NCBI GenBank assembly: GCA_964547295.1
Contig: CAZJMH010000012.1
Coordinates: 1-18,360 of the forward strand
From: CAYSLZ01 sp964547295
GTDB lineage: Bacteria; Patescibacteriota; Microgenomatia; UBA12405; JAHJSD01
Direction: 5' to 3'
Length of the DNA stretch: 18,360 nt
In this document: in pieces, positions 1 through 6,465 of the stretch
Layout of the letters: each line of letters opens with the position of its first letter
How positions within the stretch are numbered: the first letter of the stretch is position 1
The notes under the pieces: generated by a model
Database searches by the model: none
Seen by the model: only the letters and a program-made list of their open reading frames with translations
Told to the model about the DNA's origin: nothing
Position numbers and translations under genes: made by a program

Positions 1-112
1 TGCCGTTGTGAGCGCGGTAGAGGTATTCAATTATTGGCTTCGGCATGAAAAACGGCTTGTCAACAATTACGCCGTCAAGGTCAAATCCGATTTTAAGTTT
101 ATTTTTGGTCAT
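1..112 (-). CDS. HAD-superfamily hydrolase, N-terminal fragment
   Basis: This is the first 37 codons of a minus-strand gene that runs off the left edge. The ATG is at 112 and the reading begins MTKNKLKIGFDLDGVIVDKP. The segment FDLDGVIVD is motif I of haloacid-dehalogenase-type phosphohydrolases, whose first Asp is the nucleophile and whose second Asp is the acid/base (family knowledge). The position directly after a short Lys-rich start fits an intact HAD N-terminus. The next residues (KPFFMPKPIIEYLYRAHNG) do not identify a subfamily or substrate. No Shine-Dalgarno is visible; a TATAAT box sits 19 nt upstream. It is divergent from the DUF2298 gene. The HAD assignment is good, the specific function is unknown. 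Confidence 0.7.
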   Translation of the reverse strand, partial: MTKNKLKIGFDLDGVIVDKPFFMPKPIIEYLYRAHNG

Positions 113-122
113 TGAAAAGATA

Positions 123-151
123 TTGATAAAGATTATACATCATTGTAAAAT
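123..151 (+). promoter_or_regulatory. Promoter of the DUF2298 gene
   Basis: TTGATA (123-128), a 17-bp spacer and TAAAAT (146-151) form a good sigma-70-type promoter. Only 8 nt separate the -10 box from the ATG at 160, so the transcript would start within about 3 nt of the start codon. It overlaps the minus-strand -10 box of the HAD gene. Confidence 0.55.
132..137 (-). promoter_or_regulatory. -10 box of the HAD gene promoter
   Basis: Read on the minus strand this is a perfect TATAAT, ending 19 nt before the HAD start codon. It lies inside the spacer of the plus-strand promoter, so the two divergent promoters probably cannot be occupied together. No convincing -35 box is seen. Confidence 0.45.
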
Positions 152-159
152 GTCTCCAG

Positions 160-2250
160 ATGACTAGCGACATTTTTATAATTTTTTACTGGTGGCTGAT
201 AACTGTTCTTTTAGGAGCTTTATCACTGCCTTTAATTTTTAAAATCTTTGGTAAGTTTTGGGACAAAGGTTGGATATTTGCCAAGACAATTTCCTTTTTA
301 GTTGTTTCCTACACTGCTTTTGTTCTTGGCCGGGCCCATATTTTTCCTTTTTATCAGGAAACTTTATTTTTAATTATTAGTATCTTTGCTGGATTAAATA
401 TTTATTGGCTTAATCAGGGGGATAATAAAAAGAAAATAATTAAGATATTTGAAGAAAATTGGCAGACGTTTGTTTGGCAGGAGGGAATGTTTTTGTTTAT
501 GCTTGCTTTTTGGTCGATAATCCGTGGTTTTGACCCGAGGATTGAGGGGTTGGAAAAATTTATGGATTTTGGTTTTGTCAACACGATTTTGCGGTCAAAA
601 TGGTTTCCTCCGGTTGATATGTGGTTTGCCGGTGAACCGATTAATTATTATTATTTTGGCCATCTGGTCGCCGCAGTTTTAACCAAGATTTCCAGTCTTG
701 ATCCAGCGATTACTTATAACCTGATGTTGGCGACAATTTTTGCCCAGGTGTTTACCGGGACTTTTTCCTTGGCAAGTAATTTAATATATAAACTGACAAA
801 ACTGAAGGGGGGCAAGGTAACAAAGCAGATAGTTATCGGTGGCTTAATTTCAGCTATGCTTTTAACTTTAGGAGGAAATCTGCACACGATAACTTATGTT
901 TTAAAAGAGGGGGCAAAAAATTATTGGTATCCGGATGCAACCAGGTTTATTGGTTATAACCCGCCAAATCCCAAAGATGCCTGTATTCATGAGTTTCCAA
1001 TCTATTCATTTGTAGTCTCCGATCTTCACGGCCATGTCAATGATCTTCCGGTAGTTTTATTGTTTTTAGCAGTGTTGTTAAGTTTTGGTCTTGGGCTTGC
1101 TTCTAAAAAAGATTTTCTTAAAATAGAAGATTGGAAACTAAAAATACCACTAATTAGTTTTTTACTAGCGGTTATGTATATGACCAGTTCTTGGGAGTTT
1201 CCAATTTATGGAGTTCTTTTTGCAATATTTATTCTTTTAATACTTATTCAACCGTTTAAAGACCTGGATTTCAACAAATTTGTTGAAGCAGTTAAAAAGA
1301 CTTTTTTAGGCGGCCTTAGTATTTTAGGATTGGCAATTTTATTTGCTTTACCTTTTGCCTTATCTTTTAGCCTAATGACAGAAGGTGTCCGTTTTGTTGA
1401 TGCAAATTCGCTTTGGTGGCAGTTATTGATTCTTTGGGGATTCTTTTGGTTTCTGGCGGTTTCGTTTTGGGTAGTTATCACTGCAAAATTAAAAATTAAA
1501 AATTATGAATTTGCGGTAGCGGATATCTTTGTTTTGGCGACAACAATTGTTGCTACCTTATTAATAATAATTCCAGAAATAATCTATGTTAAAGATATAT
1601 ACATTCATGAACACCATCGATCAAATACGATGTTTAAGTTGGTTTATCAGTCTTTTATTATGTATTCGGTTGCTGCCGGCTATATTTTTATCCGGGTTAA
1701 AGATTATTTAAAAAATAAATTACTAGCTACTGGTTACTTATTACTCTTTATTGCTGGCTTCGCCAGCCATCTGATTTATCCTTATTTTTCAATAAAAGGA
1801 TATTACGGCGGGTTAAAAACTTACCGTGGGCTTTACGGAATGAACTTTCTTGAAGAACATTATCCTAACAATTATGAATCCGTCCTTTGGCTGAATAAAA
1901 ATATTGACGGCCAGCCGGTTATTTTAGAGGCGGTTGGTGACAGTTATACTATGTATAACCAATTTTCAGCAATGACCGGATTACCGACTGTTCAAGGTTG
2001 GACAGTTCATGAATGGCTTTGGCGGGGTGGTTATGATCAGCCCGGGAAAAGAGCGGAAGAAGTGTCAATAATTTATCAGGGTGGTCAAGAAGAAGCTGAA
2101 CGATTGTTAAGAAAATACGATGTTGATTATGTGATTGTCGGCCCACTAGAAAGAGAAAAATATCAGGATTTGGATGAAGAAAGGTTCCTTTATTTCGGCA
2201 CACCAATATTTACTTCTGGAGAAACTACAATATATCAACTAGATTTGTAG
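160..2250 (+). CDS. DUF2298 (YYY-domain) polytopic membrane protein
   Basis: A 696-aa integral membrane protein with hydrophobic segments along most of its length. It matches the DUF2298/'Chlor_Arch_YYY' family by the block around residues 150-170 (PVDMWFAGEPINYYYFGHL, with the family's Tyr triplet) and by a later block HEFPIYSFVVSDLHGH. A soluble tail of about 120 residues follows the last membrane segment (EEHYPNNYESVLWLN, later DVDYVIVGPLE), as in GT-C-like membrane glycosyltransferases. A sugar-transferase role at the membrane is therefore plausible, but it is inference; the substrate is unknown. The ATG at 160 is chosen because a promoter ends 8 nt upstream. Period-7 repeats lie in the coding sequence at 1120-1147 and 1485-1505, encoding the Lys-rich loops KIEDWKLKI and KLKIKNYEF. 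Confidence 0.8.
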   Translation: MTSDIFIIFYWWLITVLLGALSLPLIFKIFGKFWDKGWIFAKTISFLVVSYTAFVLGRAHIFPFYQETLFLIISIFAGLNIYWLNQGDNKKKIIKIFEENWQTFVWQEGMFLFMLAFWSIIRGFDPRIEGLEKFMDFGFVNTILRSKWFPPVDMWFAGEPINYYYFGHLVAAVLTKISSLDPAITYNLMLATIFAQVFTGTFSLASNLIYKLTKLKGGKVTKQIVIGGLISAMLLTLGGNLHTITYVLKEGAKNYWYPDATRFIGYNPPNPKDACIHEFPIYSFVVSDLHGHVNDLPVVLLFLAVLLSFGLGLASKKDFLKIEDWKLKIPLISFLLAVMYMTSSWEFPIYGVLFAIFILLILIQPFKDLDFNKFVEAVKKTFLGGLSILGLAILFALPFALSFSLMTEGVRFVDANSLWWQLLILWGFFWFLAVSFWVVITAKLKIKNYEFAVADIFVLATTIVATLLIIIPEIIYVKDIYIHEHHRSNTMFKLVYQSFIMYSVAAGYIFIRVKDYLKNKLLATGYLLLFIAGFASHLIYPYFSIKGYYGGLKTYRGLYGMNFLEEHYPNNYESVLWLNKNIDGQPVILEAVGDSYTMYNQFSAMTGLPTVQGWTVHEWLWRGGYDQPGKRAEEVSIIYQGGQEEAERLLRKYDVDYVIVGPLEREKYQDLDEERFLYFGTPIFTSGETTIYQLDL
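1485..1505 (+). repeat. Three perfect tandem heptads inside the DUF2298 gene
   Basis: AAAATTA occurs three times head to tail, followed by a degenerate heptad TGAATTT. It codes for a Lys-rich loop (KLKIKNYEF) between two hydrophobic segments. A degenerate stretch with the same period (AAAATAG, AAGATTG and two more) lies at 1120-1147. Confidence 0.6.
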
Positions 2251-2291
2251 GGAGCGCAGACCCGTCTGCCGCCGAGGCAGATCTGCGCTCC
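2251..2291. terminator. Strong two-tier hairpin, probable terminator
   Basis: The outer arms GGAGCGCAGA (2251-2260) and TCTGCGCTCC (2282-2291) pair perfectly over 10 bp. An inner stem TCTGCC/GGCAGA (2265-2270 and 2276-2281) closes on the loop GCCGA. It begins directly after the TAG of the DUF2298 gene. Only a weak T-rich stretch follows (TTACGATTTT), so a terminator role is likely but not certain. Its G+C content is far above the surroundings, as in a mobile palindromic element. Confidence 0.6.
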
Positions 2292-2306
2292 TTACGATTT
2301 TATATC

Positions 2307-2315
2307 TGCTAAAAT
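2307..2315 (+). promoter_or_regulatory. Extended -10 promoter of pcrA
   Basis: TG-C-TAAAAT ends 9 nt before the ATG at 2325. No -35 match is seen at the usual spacing. The position implies a leaderless or near-leaderless transcript. Confidence 0.5.
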
Positions 2316-2324
2316 AATTCTGCG

Positions 2325-4205
2325 ATGGAAGATCTGTTAAAAAATCTCAATCCGGATCAAAAAAACGCTGTTACCTATCAAGGTAATGGTCCCTTATTAG
2401 TTTTAGCTGGAGCAGGAAGTGGAAAAACTAGGGTGTTGACTTGCCGAGCCGCTTGGTTATTAGCCAATAAGGGTATGGATTTGAAGGGTTTATTATTACT
2501 AACTTTTACCAACAAGGCGGCAGCGGAGATGAAGCAGAGGTTGAGAAAATTACTTTCTCAAAGTTCAAAGTTTAAAGTCCAAAATTTAAAACTATTTGCT
2601 GGCACCTTTCATTCTTTTGGGGCTTACATTTTACGACGTGAGGGGGGGGGAGTAGGGGTTTCAAAAGATTTTGTTATCTATGACCAAAAAGATCAGCATA
2701 CACTCCTTAGAGATTTAATTAAAAAAATGAATTTGCCCCCAAAAAAATATCGGCCTCAAATTTTAAGTTCAATAATTAACTCGGCCAAGAATGATTTAAT
2801 TGATTGGCAGACGTTTATTGATTCAGCTGGGGATCAATGGCAGGAAAATGTTGGTCTAGTTTACAAGAGTTATCAGAATAAATTATCAAAATCAAATGCT
2901 TTAGATTTTGGTGATTTGCTTTATTTGACTGTTCAGCTTTTTAAAGAAAACCAATCTTTACTTAGTCGTTATCAGGGAAAATATAATCATATTTTAATTG
3001 ATGAATATCAGGATACTAATAAATCTCAATATGTAATAACTAAGCTGTTGTCTGAAAAAAACCAAAACCTAACTGTTGTCGGTGATGCTGCCCAAGCAAT
3101 ATATTCATGGCGCGGTGCTGACTACCGAAATTTAACTAGTTTAAAAAAAGATTTCCCCCAAACAAAGATAATCAATTTAGAGCGCAATTATCGGTCGACT
3201 CAAACAATTCTTGATTCAGCCAATCAGGTTATTGCTAAAAACGAGCTTCACCCGGTGCTTAAGCTTTATACTAAGAAAGGATCTGGAGAGAAAATTGTTA
3301 TCCACCGGTCGAAAACTGAATCTCAAGAGGCTAATTATATAATTGGCCAAATTGATAATCTTGTTAACGAGGAGAGTGTTTTAAGTAAAGAAATTGCCAT
3401 TTTGTATCGGACAAATGCCCAATCAAGAGCGCTGGAAGAAGCTTTAGTCCATCTCGGCATTCCTTATATTTTATATGGCGGAGTTAAATTTTATCAGCGA
3501 GCAGAAATAAAAGATGTGTTGTCTTTGATTAGGGTATGGTTTAATCAAGATGACCTTGTTTCATGGCAGCGAATTGAAAAAAATATGGGAGTAAGGAGAA
3601 AGAGACGTGTAAAAAAATTTCTTAATGATTATCAAGATAAACAATGGACAACTTCGGAATTGTTAAAAAAAATATTGTCTGCTAGTGGATATTTGGAGAA
3701 GTTTGATGAAAATAATCAGGATGATTATCGGCGGTTGGAAAATATTAAAGAGTTGTCGTCAGTGGCTCACCAGTTTCCCGATATTATCAATTTTCTGGAA
3801 AGTGTTGCTTTAGTTCAACAGGAATACTCAGTTCAAGAAAAAAGAAAAGCTAATAATTCAGATGAGGCAATTAAATTAATGACTTTACATTCAAGTAAGG
3901 GTTTAGAGTTTGATGTTGTTTTTATTGCTGGTATGGAAGAGGGTTTGCTGCCTCATTCCAGAAGTATGAATAGTTTAGAAGAATTAGAAGAAGAACGACG
4001 GTTGTGTTATGTTGGCATGACCAGGGCTCGTCAGCGGTTGTATTTAACTTACGCTGAGAAAAGACTTTATTTTGGAACTACAAATTACAATTCACCATCC
4101 CGATTTTTAGACAATATTCCAGACCATTTGGTAATTCGGGAAGAGGAAAAACTATCTGTTGATAATTGGGATTGGGACGATGACGATTGGCTGGAGGAGT
4201 GGTAA
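2325..4205 (+). CDS. pcrA: ATP-dependent 3'-5' DNA helicase, PcrA/UvrD family
   Basis: A 626-aa superfamily 1A helicase with the motifs in order: Q motif LNPDQKNAV, Walker A AGAGSGKT (28-35), Ia TFTNKAAAEMK, FHSFGAYILRR, Walker B LIDEYQDT (D226-E227), III VGDAAQAIYSWRGAD, IV NYRSTQTIL, V TLHSSKGLEFDVVF and VI CYVGMTRARQRLYL. PcrA/UvrD unwinds DNA in nucleotide excision and mismatch repair and removes RecA filaments, so it fits with uvrA and uvrB in the same window. It is about 100 residues shorter than typical PcrA; the C-terminal Tudor-like tail is missing and replaced by an acidic Trp-rich end (DNWDWDDDDWLEEW). The linker after motif Ia (SSKFKVQNLK) is encoded by heptad repeats, and a run of nine G (2642-2650) encodes a Gly-rich turn. 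No Shine-Dalgarno is present. Assignment between PcrA and UvrD names is conventional. Confidence 0.93.
   Translation: MEDLLKNLNPDQKNAVTYQGNGPLLVLAGAGSGKTRVLTCRAAWLLANKGMDLKGLLLLTFTNKAAAEMKQRLRKLLSQSSKFKVQNLKLFAGTFHSFGAYILRREGGGVGVSKDFVIYDQKDQHTLLRDLIKKMNLPPKKYRPQILSSIINSAKNDLIDWQTFIDSAGDQWQENVGLVYKSYQNKLSKSNALDFGDLLYLTVQLFKENQSLLSRYQGKYNHILIDEYQDTNKSQYVITKLLSEKNQNLTVVGDAAQAIYSWRGADYRNLTSLKKDFPQTKIINLERNYRSTQTILDSANQVIAKNELHPVLKLYTKKGSGEKIVIHRSKTESQEANYIIGQIDNLVNEESVLSKEIAILYRTNAQSRALEEALVHLGIPYILYGGVKFYQRAEIKDVLSLIRVWFNQDDLVSWQRIEKNMGVRRKRRVKKFLNDYQDKQWTTSELLKKILSASGYLEKFDENNQDDYRRLENIKELSSVAHQFPDIINFLESVALVQQEYSVQEKRKANNSDEAIKLMTLHSSKGLEFDVVFIAGMEEGLLPHSRSMNSLEELEEERRLCYVGMTRARQRLYLTYAEKRLYFGTTNYNSPSRFLDNIPDHLVIREEEKLSVDNWDWDDDDWLEEW
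2560..2594 (+). repeat. Five tandem degenerate heptads inside pcrA
   Basis: Five consecutive 7-bp units, beginning AAAGTTC and then AAAGTTT, all start with AAA. They encode the linker around SSKFKVQNLK between helicase motif Ia and the FHSF motif, a region variable in the family. Confidence 0.6.
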
Positions 4206-4207
4206 AT

Positions 4208-4235
4208 GGCTAAGAGCTGAGGGCTAAAAGCTAGT
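4208..4235 (+). repeat. Four tandem degenerate heptads 3' of pcrA
   Basis: Four 7-bp units of the form RGCTRAR (GGCTAAG, AGCTGAG and two more) begin 3 nt after the pcrA stop. The 108-bp gap between pcrA and the FemAB gene consists of this array, a second array at 4275-4309, and AT-rich sequence in between with no clear promoter or terminator. Confidence 0.6.
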
Positions 4236-4274
4236 AAGAAAATATGTTAATATTTATTATTGGTATTTATAAAT

Positions 4275-4309
4275 AAGCATTAGGCATTAAACATTTAGCC
4301 TTTTGCCAT
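4275..4309 (+). repeat. Five tandem degenerate heptads upstream of the FemAB gene
   Basis: Consecutive 7-bp units AAGCATT, AGGCATT, then three more divergent ones run to 4 nt before the ATG of the FemAB gene. The tract takes the place where the other genes here carry a -10 box. Confidence 0.55.
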
Positions 4310-4313
4310 TATC

Positions 4314-5369
4314 ATGATAATTAGAAAAATCAGACCAAGCGAAAAAGAAAAATATAATCAGGTTGTAAAACACCCCTTTCAAACCTGGGAGTGGGGTGAA
4401 TTTAAAGAAAGAGTAGGAATGGAAGCAATACGATTAGGTCTCTTTGATGAAGCCAAGTTAGTTGACGGATATTTGATTTTAACCAGGAAGTTGCCTAAAG
4501 TTGGTTATAAAGTTGGACAGGTTCTTAAATGTAGTTTGCCGGATAAGCAGACGATTGCCGCTTTCAAAGATTTGTGTCAAGAAGAAAATATTGTTTTTTT
4601 AATCATCGAGCCTGATTATGTTGTGCGACGTTGGAAGAATAGGAAGGGAAGGGTTAAAAAAACGCCGAAGATTGAAAATCCAGTAAGTTTATCCCGCCTT
4701 GGTTTACAAGAAGCTCAGAAAAAACTTTTTGCCACCTATACTTTTATTATTGATTTAACCCAGTCTGATAAAGAGATAATCAATAATATGCATAGTAAAA
4801 CTAGATATAATACTCGGTTGGCTAAGCGTAAAGGAGTCAAGGTGGTTGAAAAATCTAACCAACAAGGCTTGGATATTTTTAATGACCTGCTTGCCAAAAC
4901 AATGAAACGGGAGGGTTTTTATTTACATAATAAAGAATATTTCCGTCAGCTTTGGCAAGTATTATCAGCTAAGAAAATGGCACATATTTTATTAGCTGAA
5001 TTTAATCAAGAGGTTTTAGCCGCTTGGATGGTTTTAAATTGGAAGGATAAACTTTATTATCCCTATGGAGCATCTTCTTCAAAACATCGCGATTTAATGG
5101 CTTCTAATTTAGTCTGCTGGCAAGCGATTAAATTAGGTAAACAACTTGGTTGTAAGTCTTTTGATATGTTGGGAAGTTTGGGACCAGAGCCAGATAAAAC
5201 TGATGACTGGTATGGCTTTCATCGGTTTAAAAAGGGATACGGTGGTGATTTGGTTGAGTTTGCCGGAAGTTGGGATTTGATTAATAACCCTCTTCTCTAC
5301 CGCGGGGTTCACTTTGCCAATAACCTTCGGTGGAAATGGCTTTATTTTCGTTCAAAACTACCGTTTTAA
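4314..5369 (+). CDS. FemA/FemB-family peptidyltransferase (lipid II interpeptide bridge)
   Basis: A 351-aa protein of the FemABX type, which transfers amino acids from aminoacyl-tRNA to the peptide of lipid II to build peptidoglycan cross-bridges (family knowledge). Supporting sequence: the N-terminal block HPFQTWEWGEFKERVGME, the central block DLTQSDKEIINNMHSKTRYN followed by RLAKRKGVKVVE, and the C-terminal block DMLGSLGPEPDKTDDWYGFHRFKKGYGGD, all characteristic of the two-GNAT-fold architecture. There is no signal peptide, consistent with cytoplasmic action on lipid II. The length is slightly below the roughly 400 residues of Staphylococcus FemA, whose coiled-coil arm seems absent or short. 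The transferred residue cannot be told from sequence. No Shine-Dalgarno and no clear -10 box precede the ATG. The start is supported by the family N-terminus. Confidence 0.85.
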   Translation: MIIRKIRPSEKEKYNQVVKHPFQTWEWGEFKERVGMEAIRLGLFDEAKLVDGYLILTRKLPKVGYKVGQVLKCSLPDKQTIAAFKDLCQEENIVFLIIEPDYVVRRWKNRKGRVKKTPKIENPVSLSRLGLQEAQKKLFATYTFIIDLTQSDKEIINNMHSKTRYNTRLAKRKGVKVVEKSNQQGLDIFNDLLAKTMKREGFYLHNKEYFRQLWQVLSAKKMAHILLAEFNQEVLAAWMVLNWKDKLYYPYGASSSKHRDLMASNLVCWQAIKLGKQLGCKSFDMLGSLGPEPDKTDDWYGFHRFKKGYGGDLVEFAGSWDLINNPLLYRGVHFANNLRWKWLYFRSKLPF

Positions 5370-5380
5370 CTAGCAGCGGA

Positions 5381-5416
5381 AACCTGCGAGGTTGATTATT
5401 AAAAACCTCGGAGGTT
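5381..5416. repeat. Palindromic element, intergenic copy
   Basis: AACCTGCGAGGTT (5381-5393) and AACCTCGGAGGTT (5404-5416) are each self-complementary around a 3-nt centre and pair with each other at 12 of 13 positions, across a 10-bp AT-rich spacer. The same arms recur at 7957-7989 in inverse orientation. It lies between the FemAB gene and obg and could act as a terminator of the first. Confidence 0.75.
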
Positions 5417-5422
5417 GTTGTT

Positions 5423-5431
5423 TGGTAAAAT
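5423..5431 (+). promoter_or_regulatory. Extended -10 promoter of obg
   Basis: TG-G-TAAAAT ends 6 nt before the ATG at 5438, so the transcript should start at or next to the start codon. The -35 region falls inside the palindromic element. Confidence 0.5.
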
Positions 5432-5437
5432 GCTCAT

Positions 5438-6379
5438 ATGTTAACAGACGAAATTCAAATGACTGTTAAAGCTGGTGACGGTGGTGATGGCAGAGTTTCT
5501 TTTGGCAAATTGCCGAAGTCGGGTCCGGATGGCGGAAACGGTGGTAAAGGCGGCGATGTTTATGGTCTAGGAGTTGAAGACATAATGGCCTTAAAAAAAT
5601 ACGCCCCGAATAAAGTTTATTCCGCAGAAGACGGTCAGCCAGGGGGGAAAAATACCAAAACAGGAAAGTCAGGTCAAGATTTAATTTTAGAATTGCCGGT
5701 TGCCTCGACTTTAATTGACCTGAAAACTGGTGAAACAATGGAGATTGAAAGGGTTGGACAAAAAGAGCTAATTTGCCGAGGAGGTCGAGGTGGTAAAGGA
5801 AATTGGGAGTTTCGGTCATCAACTAATACAACTCCTAAATTTGCTCAGCCCGGCCAACCGGGGGAGAAAAGACAAATTAAAATTCTACTGCGTTTAATTG
5901 CTGACTATGGTTTAATTGGTTTACCCAGTGTTGGTAAAAGCAGTTTGCTGAATGAATTAACCAAATCAGAAGTGAAAACTGCCGCTTATCACTTTACTAC
6001 CTTGGAACCAAACCTAGGTGCTTTAGACGGCAAAATTATTGCTGATATTCCCGGGTTAATTGCTGGAGCATCACAGGGAAAAGGCCTGGGAATTAAGTTT
6101 CTAAAGCATATTGAAAAAGTTCCAGTTTTACTTCACTGCCTTGCTGCTAATTCTGAAGATATAGGAAAAGATTATCAAATAATTCGTCAAGAACTTGAAA
6201 AGTTTAATCCGCAGTTATTAGAAAAAAAAGAAATTATTTTATTAACTAAGCACGATTTGATTGATGATCAAAAAATAGAAAAAAAGCAAAAAATACTTTC
6301 AAGGTTCAGCGAAAAAGTAATCCCGGTTTCTATTTATGATTGGGAAAGTATTCAAGGTTTAAGGGATTATTTGATATAA
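5438..6379 (+). CDS. obg: GTPase Obg/CgtA, ribosome assembly
   Basis: A 313-aa Obg GTPase, which acts in late 50S subunit assembly and stress control. Residues 1-155 form the Gly-rich Obg fold (VKAGDGGDGRVSFGK, GPDGGNGGKGGDV, GGRGGKGN). The G domain follows: G1 GLPSVGKSS (161-169), G2 in YHFTTLEPNLG, G3 DIPGLIAGASQGKGLG, G4 TKHD (usual NKxD, with Thr replacing Asn) and a degenerate G5 PVSIYD where SA is expected. The protein ends with the G domain; the OCT or other C-terminal domain of most Obg proteins (about 430 residues) is missing. The gene's end overlaps the tRNA promoter. The identification is secure; reduced nucleotide affinity from the G4/G5 changes is inference. Confidence 0.93.
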   Translation: MLTDEIQMTVKAGDGGDGRVSFGKLPKSGPDGGNGGKGGDVYGLGVEDIMALKKYAPNKVYSAEDGQPGGKNTKTGKSGQDLILELPVASTLIDLKTGETMEIERVGQKELICRGGRGGKGNWEFRSSTNTTPKFAQPGQPGEKRQIKILLRLIADYGLIGLPSVGKSSLLNELTKSEVKTAAYHFTTLEPNLGALDGKIIADIPGLIAGASQGKGLGIKFLKHIEKVPVLLHCLAANSEDIGKDYQIIRQELEKFNPQLLEKKEIILLTKHDLIDDQKIEKKQKILSRFSEKVIPVSIYDWESIQGLRDYLI

Positions 6380-6380
6380 T
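6372..6380 (+). promoter_or_regulatory. Extended -10 promoter of tRNA-Lys
   Basis: TG-A-TATAAT overlaps the obg stop codon (TAA at 6377-6379) and ends 10 nt before the tRNA 5' end, the right distance for initiation at or just before the mature RNA. Confidence 0.5.
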
Positions 6381-6390
6381 TGTTTAGTTA

Positions 6391-6462
6391 GCGCTCGTAG
6401 CTCAGTGGTAGAGCATCCGCCTCTTAAGCGGAATGTCGGGGGTTCGACTCCCTCCGAGCGCA
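6391..6462 (+). tRNA. tRNA-Lys (anticodon CTT)
   Basis: A complete cloverleaf of 72 nt: acceptor GCGCTCG/CGAGCGC, D stem GCTC/GAGC, anticodon stem TCCGC/GCGGA with loop CTCTTAA (anticodon CTT at 6423-6425, reading AAG), a 5-nt variable loop, T stem GGGGG/CCCTC with one G-T pair and loop TTCGACT, discriminator A. The 3' CCA is not encoded (CTT follows), so it must be added by CCA transferase. Only 3 nt separate it from the end of the convergent helicase-nuclease gene. Confidence 0.95.
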
Positions 6463-6465
6463 CTT

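Noticed and set aside
1753..1767. GCTGGC-TTC-GCCAGC hairpin in the DUF2298 gene
   Set aside because: A single 6-bp stem encoding AGFAS in a membrane segment can arise by chance, and it has no neighbouring repeat structure.
5466..5822. 118-codon minus-strand ORF antisense to obg
   Set aside because: It is the mirror of the Gly-rich Obg domain, giving a His/Leu/Arg-rich translation without a family resemblance.
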